From assembly GCA_002104895.1 (NCBI GenBank), contig MCFG01000021.1:120001-184000 (forward strand): a stretch of 64,000 nucleotides of DNA, written 5' to 3'. Shown in pieces: positions 1 to 11,092 of this stretch; within the stretch, counting starts at the first letter, position 1; each line of letters starts with the position of its first letter. The position numbers and the translations under genes are program-made. Origin of the DNA: Anaeromyces robustus. Lineage: Eukaryota > Neocallimastigomycota > Neocallimastigomycetes > Neocallimastigales > Neocallimastigaceae. The notes under the pieces were generated by a model that saw only the letters and a program-made list of their open reading frames with translations, made no database searches and was not told the DNA's origin.

Positions 1-198
1 TGCTATTTTTATCGTTTCTTTTCTTATAAATTTATAATTAATGTATTAATCATATATTTACAAGAATGATATATATTATGCAACTTTTATATAATTATTA
101 AATATTATTTTTTTTTCCTATTATAATTATATTATTAATTTACCATAATATATATATATTATTTGATAATAATGATAATAATAATAATAATAAAGTCA

Positions 199-843
199 AT
201 GAATTTATTAGAAAATATTGAAGCATGTAAAGCAAAAATTAATAATTTACCAGGAATTGAAAATTCAAATATTGAACAATTAAATAAATATGATGAAGAA
301 ATAAAAGTAGTAAATCAAAGAAGGTATAATAAAATAATATAGTAACAATTATTATTATTATTTGTATATAATAAATAATAATAAAAAAATATATATGTTT
401 TACATTATTAATTTATTCTTTGCCTTTTATCATTATTAATTTGTGCCACTTACATTTTATACTAATATATTTTTTATATAATATAATGTATATATCTTTT
501 TTTTTCTTTTTCTTTATTTACCTTTTAAATAAACTATAATATATATATGATATATATGTATATATTTTATACGTAAAAATAAAAAAGAAAGCAGTTTATA
601 CAATATTTAAATATGCCAATATTTAAGAAATTTTATAATGAATCAGATATAAAAAAACAAAATGAATTAATATCTATTCAAGAAAGATTAGAAGCTAAAG
701 ACAAAGAAAAAATAAATGAAATAAAAAAGAGAAATAATCAAGATGTTAATGATATGGAAATAGATAATGTTATAAAAAAGATAAAAACAGAACCAGATAA
801 TCCACAAATTCAAGCTATTAAAAAGGAAGAATTAATATTTTAA
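199..843 (+). CDS. MED9: Probable Mediator complex subunit 9 (two exons)
   Basis: Mediator bridges activators and RNA polymerase II, and Med9 is a small middle-module subunit. Proposed exons are 199-323 and 588-843 (126 aa, stop TAA), with donor AAG/GTATAA and an A-rich acceptor; only the acceptor at 586-587 keeps the frame. Residues 12-43 read as a helix, the motif INNLPGIENS, a Gln/Glu-rich heptad stretch and then QYLNMPIFK. This matches the order in animal MED9 C-termini, where a [LM]PGI motif is followed by a coiled coil and a K-x-LL-x-K-Y segment. The N-terminal helical part of the family is missing, so a further 5' exon may lie before 196 or outside the window; an in-frame ATG at 172 is an alternative start. 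The tail after residue 60 is charged and not family-typical. It holds two psi-K-x-E sites (IKTE, IKKE) that could be SUMO acceptors. Identity is inferred from motif order. Confidence 0.5.
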
Positions 844-1759
844 AAACTATATAAAAATATTATGAATAATTAAAATAAAAATACCTTTTTTTTTTATACA
901 AAATAGAAAATTAAGTAATAAGTCAATTGATATTGTTAATTATTATGTTTTTTTTTTTTTTTTCATATATTTTTAAATATAGTAACATCATTTATTAATG
1001 AAGATGAAAAAAAAAAAATTAAATAATATTCAATATATACAGTTTTATTATTTGGAAAACCTTTTTTAAAAAAAGAAAAAAGAAAAATATTAATTGAAAA
1101 TTTAATAATAATAGTAATAATAATAGCTAATATACATATTTATAAGAATATATGAATATAAAAATAAAAAAATTAATATACGTGTATAATATTCAAAAAT
1201 AATCTTACATGTACAAAAAAAAAAAGTTATTATTATTATTATTTATACTATCTCAAAAAAACAATTAAACAATTTATATATTTATTTATTATTTACTTTA
1301 CTACTATATCCATTCATTTTTTTTCTTCCATTGGAATATTTAAATACACATGATTATTATTTATTAACATCTTATTATGTATATACAAAAATAACTAAAT
1401 CATTATTATATTATAAACTTTTTCTTCAAAAAAAAAAAAAAATATTATTTAAACAAAATTAAAATACGAAATAAATAAACTTTCTTTTATATATTTATCA
1501 CACAAAATTACACAGTATCAGTTAATAAAGGAAATATTTATATAATATTCTTTTCTCATTATTATTAGTAATTAAAATATCAATTAAAATAATAACTCTC
1601 TATATTTTTATCATTTATTTTTTATTTTTTTTGCTCTTTTATCTTTTATTATTATTATTATTATTAACATAAATTTTAATTTTAATTATTTCTTTAACTT
1701 TTTGCTATTTTTTTTTTTTTTCTTTATTTTAATTTTTATTTTTCATCTTTTTATTTTCC

Positions 1760-1817
<58 letters not shown>

Positions 1818-2125
1818 TTTACAAATAGTGAAGAGGGGATATAATCTTCTATATACACAAAAAAAGGTATAAATATATATTTGAAGAAAACTTTTTTTTC
1901 CCTATTATTTTGTTATTATCTTTTTTACTAACTATAAAAAAGAAGCTTTAATTGATTCTTTTTTGTTTTAATTTTTTTTTAAATAATATAAAAAGAATAA
2001 AAATATGTTTCTTATATATTATATAAATTATATATAACTAAAATGGGTTTTTTCAAAAGAATTTTTATGTAAAATACATAGAATATGAATATATATTAAG
2101 TATTAACCTCTAAATAATTTTTTTT
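844..2125. other. Intergenic, AT-rich, no gene seen
   Basis: Extremely A/T-rich spacer between the convergent Med9-like gene and the 3' end of HSCB. It contains many homopolymer runs and an (ATT)n microsatellite at about 1761-1817. I see no reading frame with protein-like composition and no RNA gene. Confidence 0.6.
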
Positions 2126-3704
2126 TTATTTCTTTGGGGTCCATTCTTTTAAAGTATTTTGAATATTTGTCCAATATCTAAGTTTAATAGTTTCATCTTT
2201 AACAATATCCCAATTGTTCAATTTATAATTATCAGATATGATTTTAATTGATGCTTTAATTCTCTCTATATACATGATGATGAATCGAATTTATGAAAAA
2301 ATATTAAAAAGATGTAAAAATAAAAAAAAAAAAAAAAAAATTAATAAAAATAACAATTTATTAATGAAAGACAAATAAATTATTTAAAAACTAAATTTCA
2401 TTATATTATTATAATTTTATTATTTATTATAATATTAATTATTTATAATATTTTTAAAACTTTATAAATATTCTTAAATATATATTATATTTAATTTACC
2501 TTGATTTTCTTCACTAATATCATCAATATCATCTTGATCTTCTGCATCATCTATTCCTTCATTAATACTCATAATATCCATCAAAAATTGCATATCTTTA
2601 ACATTATCATTTTCATTAACACCATGACCATTAATTTCTAACTATTAAATATTATCATTTTAATAGATTTTTTTATATATTTTTATAATAATAATAATAA
2701 TAATAATAATAAGATAAAATTAGGTATTTTTGATTATTACTTTTTGACTATGTAAATTATATATGAAATTATATGATATCTTATTATAAAGGCTTACAAG
2801 ATAAAGAGAACGTTCCAATGGGTTTATTAAAGTATGATAGGCTTTATTAATATAAGCTGATTGTATATCTGAATATTTTTTTTCATTCTACATAAAATAA
2901 ATATTAAGTATATATTAGTAAATATAATAATTTTAGATATTTATATCAATATTTTTAAACTCTTTTTTTAAAAATATATATATATATATTAATAAATAAA
3001 TATCATTCTGTTATTATAACTATTATATTATTATTTTATAATATTATTTATCATACATCTGATTTTGTACTGAAATTATCCGGATGAACTAATTGTTGAA
3101 GTTTTAAAAATTTAATTTTTAAATCTTTTAAATTAATATCAAAGCTTTTTTCACTGAATATATATACAAAATGAAAAAAAAAAATAATAATAAATATATA
3201 TATATATTTATTTATTAATATTATTATTATTATTATAATTATGAATTAATATCAATATTCTTTTTTTTTTATAATTTATTAAAATATATTTATTAAAGAT
3301 TAAAAAAAAAAAGTATAAATAAAAACTTACACTCCCAAAATATTAAAATAGTCAACTTCAGGATCTAAAATTTGAATTACTTTACATTTATCATTTTCAC
3401 AAAAAACTGCTTCAATCTTATTTTCAGCTTTACATTTCCAACAACGTTTTCCAGAATGTGTCGCATAAAGTCTTTGTTGTTGTTGTTTAAATTGTTTGTT
3501 ATAATATGTTAAATTTTTTAAATTATCTGAAGTAGAATTAATTAAACTCTTTTTATTAAATGTTAATGGAGATGAACATATATTATTTGTCCTGAATTGA
3601 CTTAAGTTTCTTGATATATTTGGATTACTAATTCTTTTAATTGATGGTAAAGCATTTTTAACAGTTGTTAAACAGCTTTGACAGTTTTTCTGTATTAATG
3701 ACAT
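2126..3704 (-). CDS. HSCB: Fe-S cluster co-chaperone HSCB/Jac1 (five exons)
   Basis: J-domain co-chaperone that hands the ISCU-bound Fe-S cluster to a mitochondrial-type Hsp70. Exons on the minus strand are 3704-3331, 3153-3057, 2887-2741, 2641-2500 and 2265-2126, giving 299 aa with all junctions in phase. Residues 1-80 are a long Ser/Asn/Lys-rich leader with few acidic residues, plausible as an organelle presequence. Cys88, Cys91, Cys102 and Cys107 form the N-terminal zinc finger found in eukaryotic HSCB. The J domain starts at DYFNILGV (118-125) and carries the invariant HPD at 148-150, created in exon 2. LINPLERSLYLV near 178-189 is the HscB signature, and the rest is the acidic C-terminal ISCU-binding three-helix region. 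The gene is divergent from the carbonic anhydrase. In an anaerobic fungus the protein would be expected in hydrogenosomes; that location is inferred. Confidence 0.88.
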
Positions 3705-3782
3705 ATTTGGAAAAATATAAATAAAATTAATAATATATTAAATATATGTATATATTAAAAAGAAAAAACAAATTTCATATTA

Positions 3783-3810
3783 AAACTGAAATTTGTTTAA
3801 ATTTCAGTTT
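3783..3810. repeat. 12-bp perfect inverted repeat, 4-nt loop
   Basis: Arms AAACTGAAATTT (3783-3794) and AAATTTCAGTTT (3799-3810) surround GTTT. It lies about 80 bp upstream of the HSCB start codon, so it could be in the promoter or 5' UTR. Function unknown. Confidence 0.75.
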
Positions 3811-4187
3811 CTTAAATTCTAATATTAACTATAAAACGAAAATAAATTATAATAAATCCAAATCCAATATTCCAATATATATATATATTAAATAAAATTT
3901 TCTTTAATCAATAATTTAATATAATATAATTATAATATATATAAAATAAAGTAATTAATATATATTAATATTTAACTATTTATTAAGATCTAATTTTTAT
4001 TCCATATAATAATATTAAAATAAAAAATATATAAAAAATATTATTAGTAAATTAATCCGATAATCCGAATTAATATAATAAAATACAAAAATAAAATAAA
4101 AAAAAAAATATTAATTCTTTTATTTATTTTATGTTTTATTTATTATGTAATGAACAGTAGATATATATAATTATCAACACTCATTAT

Positions 4188-4245
4188 AAAGTAGTATGTA
4201 AAATGTTCAACTTTAATAAAAGTTGAACATTTTACATACTACTTT
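4188..4245. repeat. 27-bp perfect inverted repeat, 4-nt loop
   Basis: The left arm (4188-4214) is the exact reverse complement of the right arm (4219-4245), with AATA as loop. The arms contain G and C at several positions, so the pairing is not a trivial effect of A/T richness. It lies between the divergent HSCB and carbonic anhydrase genes, over 480 bp from either start codon. It could be a relic of a MITE or foldback element, a small-RNA precursor, or a cruciform-forming regulatory site; the sequence does not decide. Confidence 0.9.
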
Positions 4246-5170
4246 TTTTAATAATCATGAAAAAAAAAAAAAAAAAAAATCGCCAGTTTTAAAATTAATT
4301 TCCTAGACGCCACAATAAAAATTATTTATAGTTTATCTTTTAAAGAACAAGTTATATAGAAAAGACCAATAAATATTAATTCATGTGATTTTAAATTTTT
4401 TGATCATATGGATTATACTTCATAAACTACTTTATTTCCATCAGCCATAATTTTTAAAATAACATAAAGTTATATTTTGATAATAATTTAATATTTCAAA
4501 CATTATTTTTTAAAGAATGAATTTATATTTATATAATAATTATTAAAATATATTTTAAAAACTAAAAACAACAATATTAAAACTTAACAATATTTTTTAT
4601 TGTTATTATTATTAAAATAATAAAAAAATTTTTTTTTATACTCTACAATAGTTTATTATTATAATAAATGATAAACAATTATTATTTAACATAGTGATTA
4701 TTGGTTAAAAATTAATTAATATATATTAATTATTAGTAGATTTATTGAAATATAAATTTTCCAAAAATAAACTAATGAAATAAAAAAAATTGTTTATTAA
4801 CTAACCACTTATGCTTTAGAAAAATAAATGAATAAATTAAGAATTTAAAAAAAAAATGTTAAAAGAATGAATTAATAAAATAAAATTAAAAAGATATTAT
4901 TAATATTAATCAATATTAAAAGTAATAACTATTAAGATAGTATTTTTAAGAATAGTATTATAATAAAAATAATAAAGTACAAAAAGAATATTATTGTGAA
5001 TTTATAAATATATATTTATATTAAGAAATAATAAAATAATATATTACAAATAATAAAACAATCGATCAAAAATTATTCGTAAAAAAAAAAAAATTAACCG
5101 AAAAGAATATATATTATAAAAGGAATGATTAAATATATATATATATACTTTATTTTTTGTATATAAAGAT

Positions 5171-5198
5171 ATTGATTTTCTCTTTTATGAAAATCAAT
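5171..5198. repeat. 10-bp perfect hairpin upstream of carbonic anhydrase
   Basis: ATTGATTTTC (5171-5180) pairs with GAAAATCAAT (5189-5198) around an 8-nt loop, ending 131 bp before the carbonic anhydrase ATG. It probably lies in the promoter or 5' UTR. Confidence 0.7.
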
Positions 5199-5270
5199 TT
5201 TATTATTCATTATAAAATAATAAATAAAAGAATTTTAAATTATAAAAAAAAAAAAAAAAAACTATTTCTT

Positions 5271-5279
5271 TATAAAAGG
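5271..5279 (+). promoter_or_regulatory. TATA-box-like element of the carbonic anhydrase gene
   Basis: TATAAAAGG stands 51 bp before the ATG, and the same nine bases occur at 5114-5122. The G-containing end makes it more than background A/T, but in DNA this AT-rich the call is weak. Confidence 0.25.
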
Positions 5280-5329
5280 ATTTATATAATATAAACCAAG
5301 TAATTATAAAAAAAAGAAATTAAATCATT

Positions 5330-5911
5330 ATGAGTCAAATTTATAACGAAGTTTTAAAAGCTAATGAACAATACGCTTCTAATTTTGGTGATAAGGGATC
5401 TTTACCAATTCCACCAGGAAGAAAATTTTCTGTTGTAACATGTATGGATGCTAGATTAGATCCTGCAAAATTTGCTGGATTAGCTGAAGGAGATGCTCAT
5501 GTCATTAGAAATGCTGGAGGAAGAGTTACTGAAGATGTTATTCGTTCTCTTATTATTTCTCATAAATTATTAGGTACTCAAGAATGGTTTGTTATTCATC
5601 ATTCAGATTGTGGTATGCTTACCTTCACCAATGATATTATTCATGATTTACTTTCAGAAAGTCTTGAATCTGCTGCTCTTGGTAATAACGGTTGGTATAA
5701 TCCAATTAAAGAAGGAGGTTCTGAAGCTGGTCAATATATTAATTTTTTACCATTTAAAAATCTTGAAAAAAGTGTTATAGATGATGTTAGAACTATTAGA
5801 AATCATCCATTAGTTCCTCATAATATTCCAATCTATGGTTTTTATTACGATGTTAAAACTGGTAAACTTGTAGAAGTTCCTGAAGCTACTGAAATTGGTA
5901 AAGCCAAGTAA
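5330..5911 (+). CDS. Beta-class carbonic anhydrase
   Basis: Zinc enzyme interconverting CO2 and bicarbonate; in a fermenting fungus it would supply bicarbonate for carboxylations and buffer CO2. A single exon encodes 193 aa with stop TAA. The active site is intact: Cys38 in TCMDARLDP, the Asp40/Arg42 dyad, and His91 and Cys94 in HHSDCGM. The motif VIRNAGGR (58-65) and the C-terminal [13 protein letters not shown] are typical of the short cytosolic beta-CA subfamily found in many bacteria and fungi. No signal peptide is seen. The start at 5330 has a good A-rich context and fits the family length. Palindromes lie on both sides (5171-5198, 5991-6012, 6345-6400). The lack of introns and close similarity in motif spacing to bacterial enzymes allow an origin by transfer, but other fungi also have this type, so that stays open. 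Confidence 0.95.
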   Translation: MSQIYNEVLKANEQYASNFGDKGSLPIPPGRKFSVVTCMDARLDPAKFAGLAEGDAHVIRNAGGRVTEDVIRSLIISHKLLGTQEWFVIHHSDCGMLTFTNDIIHDLLSESLESAALGNNGWYNPIKEGGSEAGQYINFLPFKNLEKSVIDDVRTIRNHPLVPHNIPIYGFYYDVKTGKLVEVPEATEIGKAK

Positions 5912-5990
5912 ATCATTTAGATATTTCTTTCGTTAATAATATATTTAGAAAAAATTGAATCATTTCCTTCATTTTAAAAGGAATGATATA

Positions 5991-6012
5991 TAGAAAAAAA
6001 ATTTTTTTTCTA
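5991..6012. repeat. 22-bp perfect palindrome 3' of carbonic anhydrase
   Basis: TAG, eight A, eight T, then CTA, with no loop, 80 bp after the stop codon. Just before it (about 5959-5988) is a near-match hairpin of TCATTTCCTT with AAGGAATGA. Both probably lie in the 3' UTR or termination region. Confidence 0.7.
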
Positions 6013-6344
6013 GTTTTTCTCTATTTTTAATTAATTTGTTATCATGCATTATCCATTAAAATCAAAAAAAATTCCTATTTTTTTATTATTCATCATATAT
6101 TATTAATTAAAATCAAAATTCATATTTATTAAAGAAAATTTTAAGATTTTCAAATCTATTAATATAAAAAATTTAAATAATATTGTATTAAAAAACATAT
6201 TAATTATCTAAACCATATATATAAAATTAAAATAAAAAATAAAATCAATAAAAAAAATAAAATATATTTTATATTTATAATTATGTTGATAATATATATT
6301 TATTAATTACTTATTTAATCTTTCTATTTTTATATCATAAGACT

Positions 6345-6400
6345 TAATAAATAAATAAAATGTATATAATTGCAATTATATACATATTATTTATTTATTA
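6345..6400. repeat. 56-bp near-perfect palindrome
   Basis: Two 28-nt arms meet without a loop at TTG/CAA (6372/6373) and differ at one position. The inner 26 bp are perfectly symmetric. It lies between the convergent carbonic anhydrase and the small ORF at 6487-6901 and could extrude as a cruciform. Confidence 0.8.
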
Positions 6401-6486
6401 ATTTATTTATTTATTTGTATAAAGTATAAAAATGGGACATAACTAATTAAAGTATTTAAAGATAGAAAAAAGTTACAATCAAGCAA

Positions 6487-6901
6487 TTAATTGAGGAAAT
6501 ATGTATTATTATAGTTTTTAATTTTGCTATGTTCCATCATAAAAACAATATCATTATTTATTATTAATATATAATAAAAATTATTAGGAGTTCCTGATTC
6601 TATTTTAATTATACTTAAAGAATTATTGATTTTATTTTTAAAAATCCCTACAATTATTATTATATTATTAATTATATCTACTTTATCTGAAAAAAAAAAA
6701 AAAAAAAAAAAAAACATTGAATATTGAATATGTGACATTATAATCATCTTTATTACCACGGATATAATTTGAATAATTATATAGATATTTGAAATTCAAA
6801 ATTAGAGTTGCATTGGTTACAAAATTTTTTTTTATTATTTTTAAAGAAAAATATTCATTTTTCATAATATAATTTAAATTATTTTTACAGTAGTAATTCA
6901 T
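6487..6901 (-). CDS. Possible small spliced gene, unknown function
   Basis: Two overlapping minus-strand frames join cleanly through a 70-bp intron. Exon 1 is 6901-6757 (donor G/GTAATA) and exon 2 is 6686-6487 (acceptor, a long T tract ending in CAG). The junction is in phase and yields 114 aa ending in TAA. The stretch has more varied composition than its surroundings and a textbook polypyrimidine tract. The product is Asn/Ile/Lys-rich with hydrophobic runs (for example DIINNIIIIVGIF) and resembles no family I know. It could be a real small protein, a decayed gene or chance. Confidence 0.35.
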
Positions 6902-7626
6902 ATAACAGATGTTTATTATCTGCTGATATATTTGTTATTAATATTTTATTTTATTTTTATTTTTATATTATCTTTTTATTATTTTTTTCAATATATATAA
7001 TAATAAATATCAAAGGAAAAGAATAATCAAATATATAATTGAGTAACTATTAAAAATAAATGCATATGGTTTATATATTAACTATTATATAAATTTAAAA
7101 TTTTTACGAATCATAAAACCACGTTTTATAGTTTAAAACATTCTTTTTAATTTATAATTATATCAATATGTAAATATATGAATAAATATTAAATATATAT
7201 ATATATATATTAAAATAATTTTGTTATAAACATTTTATTTAATATCTAGTGCTGAAATTATTATAATTAATATTATATTTATAATTAAATTTATTTAAAT
7301 TAAATATAATACACCGTATTCCCAATAATTAAATGTAATACTATACCGTATTCTCAACACAAAATATATTGTATTTTAATTATATTATTAAAAATACCAA
7401 ATATATATTCATTTTTTATATTATTAATATATTATATAATGACATAATAATTATATAATTATTTTAGTTTAGTTTTGTGTATATCTTATGTTAAGATATA
7501 TTATTATATATATTATTAAAATGTATTAATCATATAAATATATAAATAAATAAGTATAATAAATAAATAAATAGATAAATAAATAAATAAATAAATAAAT
7601 AGATGGATAAGTATATAAATAATTAA

Positions 7627-7662
<36 letters not shown>

Positions 7663-10600
7663 ATGTTTTTTTTAAATTTAATGAAGGTTTTAAGGATTAG
7701 ATTATAGTTATTATATGGTACAACTTTTAGCTTATAAAAATTAATAATAAAAAATATTTTTTTGTGTAATATCAACATTTTAATTTATATAATATGATTG
7801 GTATTAAAAGAATTATAATATTTAACTATATATTGAAATGTATTATAATATATATTATTTTTACTATGTAAATAATACAATGAAAATGACAAAAATTTAA
7901 AAAAATTTAATATATTATTTCCTTTTTTTATATCTTTTTTTTTTTTTTAATATATATATTTCCATTTTTCATTTGTTAATACAATTTTCACATTTAATTC
8001 GATTTAATATAAATTATATATTATATAAATATTACAATATAATTTGTTCATATTGAATATCCTATAATATAATATAATATAATATATAGTATATAACAAA
8101 GATATAAAATATAATCATTATTTATATTTTTTTTTTAAAAAAAAAAAAAAAAAAAACACTTATAATGATAAATTCTGTATTTTCTAAAATTTTAAAACAT
8201 ATATAATAAATATTTCATTAAAAATTTAAATAAATAAAATAATATTAATGATTACTGACTAGTTTTCATTATTAATAATATTATTTATTGCTAATATAAA
8301 TATTATTAGATAAATAATAATTAATAAAAAAAAAAGAAAAAAGAAAAGCAATTTAAATATAATACAAGTTCTTCATACTTTACTTTTATTATATATTTAT
8401 TATATATCTTTTTTAGTAAAATTTTAATATATAATTTCATATACTATAAAAGGAAAGATTCATTTAACTCGTTTTTTAATTAGTTAATAATTCTTTTTTT
8501 TTTTTGGTAAATATATTATAAAAAGCATCTTTTATACTTACTATAATTTAATATTATATTTTATATTATATTTTATGATATGATATGATATGATATATAT
8601 ATCATATATAATAAATATAATTGTATAATTGTATAAAGCATAAATTGTCTATTTTAATAAAAGAAAAAGGATGATTTCTTAATATATATTTATAAATTAA
8701 TATAATAATATAATATATTCTTTTAAAAAAATGAAAACAAATTTTTAAATGTAATATAAATAAAATTAAATAATTAATATAATTAAAAATATAGTTTTTT
8801 ACATTATGTATTTATAATATTTTTGTACTACATTGAAATAATTAAAAATTTATAATAATTAAAATTATTTGGAAATGTTACACCATAACATTAAATATAA
8901 TTAAAACTATAATGAGTAAATATATTATTATATATATTATATATATATTATATATTAAATTTTTATAAAGGAATTAAATATTTAAAATTTTTTTATCCTT
9001 TATAAATATTTAATATATAATAATAGGGTATTTATTATTAAATTTTTTTTATAAAATTGGAAAAAAAAAAAAAAAAGACAAAAAGAGTAAATATTAAACT
9101 TTAATCACTTTGATTTCAAAAAAAAAAAAAAAAAATACTAATTCACTTATAAAAAATAAATTTAATAAACAAATAATATATAAATAAATAAATGTATATA
9201 ATAAAATAAATAAATATAATGATATAAATAGATAAATAATATGTTGAACACTATAATGATTTATTATTACTACAATTATTATTATTCTATTATTATATAA
9301 AACAAAATATATATATTACAGAATTATTGAAAAAAAAAAGTTTAAAAAAGAAAAAAAGAAAATCAAAAGTATAGACTAAAATAATAAATATAAAAGAATA
9401 AGAAACAAATTATTTATATAATTAATTGATTAATTATGATAATAATAATAATGGATAATAATAATAGAATAGAATCCTAATAATAACAAAATTACAAATT
9501 TAATAAAATATTCATTTTTAATATTCTTTTAAATAATTGTGTTAATTATGTGCTAATTCTACAAATATTTTGAAAAGAATATTATTTATTTTTTAATTAT
9601 TTATTTATTCATTTTATTTATTAATTTTATTTATTTATATTTATTTATCTATTTATATTTAATAATAATAATATTATTATTATTACTATTATTTTCATCT
9701 ATTTTTATATTTATTTTATATTATTTTAATATTAAAAAAATTATAATAATAAAATTTAATAATTACACTCAATATTACATTATTAAATAATTGATTATTA
9801 AATTGTTTTGAAATATTATTCTTAAAATGTTTAATTTATTATCTATATATATTATATTATATTGTATAATATATTTAACTTTTATTTATAATATATTGTA
9901 TTTTAATTAAATTTTATTACTATAAAATTGTACATTATAGTATATTATAATATATTATAATATTATAATATTATATATTTTAATATATTTAATTATAATA
10001 ATCATAATAAAAAAAAAAAAAAAAGCAATTTTTTCATAAAAACAAGTAGTTGTATTTTATTTTTTAACTTTGTTTTTAGTCAATCTCAAAAAGAGGAGAT
10101 AGTAAATCTATTCACCAAATCAAAATTTATATAAAGATAAATGACTTTTGAGATTATTAAGAATTATATTTTAGGAAAATATTATATATATAAATTAGAA
10201 GAAATAATTCTTTTAATAAATATTATTTCAAACAACAAATAAAAAATAAAAAAATAAAAAAAAAAACAAAAGTCAAGAAATAAAAGTTTTTTGTTTTTAT
10301 TAATTGACCAATTTTCGATAACAATAATAAAATATATTATTTTTTAATAATTTATTAAAATAATAAAAAGAACAAAAAAAAAAAATAATAGAGAAAATAT
10401 ATAATTATTCATTTATTAAAATCAAATTCAGATTATACCATTTTATAATTATATAAGAGGTTATTATAATATTTATAAAAAATGAAATTATAAATAATAC
10501 TTTATTTTAATAAACAATAATTATTAAAAGATTTTCAAAAAATAAAAAAAAAATAATATATTTAAAATATTTTTCATTGTTATAAAATATCATATAAATA

Positions 10601-11092
10601 GTAAATTATATATCTAATATAAATATATAAATTTATATTTTTATTATCAATTTTAATATATTTATATATTTATAATTAGTAATAATATTGTTATATTAAT
10701 AACAATAACAAAGCGCATAAAATCCAATTTACTTATAGAATTCAACTTGATAGTATTTATATACAATAATAGAAAATAATTCATTCAGTATATATATATA
10801 ATTTTAGTTGTATATTTATAAATACAGATTTAGTGTTTTTTCTTTTTTCATATTGTTTTTATATCAGAACTAAATATTAATTCATACTGTAAAATATTTT
10901 AATTTTATATTTTATATTTATAGATAATATAATATTAAATTATTTTATTTGTTATTTACATTTAACAATTAATTAACATTTTACTATCTATTATTTAAAT
11001 ATTTCGAATAAAAAAAAAGATAATTTTATTTTATTTATTTTTTTTATTGTTTTGCTTAAATAAAAAAGAAAAAAAAGTAATAAAAATTAATA
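6902..11092. other. 4.2-kb gene-free AT-rich region
   Basis: No coding potential seen. Contents: (AAAT)n arrays at about 7547-7665, TATGA repeats near 8574-8600, poly-A tracts near 8138, 9060 and 9120, and an imperfect 12/11-nt inverted repeat (AATCTCAAAAAG at 10082-10093 with CTTTTGAGATT at 10145-10155) enclosing about 50 nt of more balanced composition. Confidence 0.5.

Larger units (their letters stand above)
3705..5329. other. Divergent intergenic region with palindromes
   Basis: Shared upstream region of HSCB (leftward) and the beta-carbonic anhydrase (rightward). No coding potential is seen. It holds three hairpins listed separately (3783-3810, 4188-4245, 5171-5198), poly-A/T tracts, and a TATAAAAGG element at 5271-5279 that recurs at 5114-5122. 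Confidence 0.6.

Noticed and set aside
10082-10155. Inverted repeat enclosing balanced sequence, considered as a snoRNA or other ncRNA
   Set aside because: No C/D or H/ACA box pattern and no conserved ncRNA motif; kept only as a note in the spacer entry.
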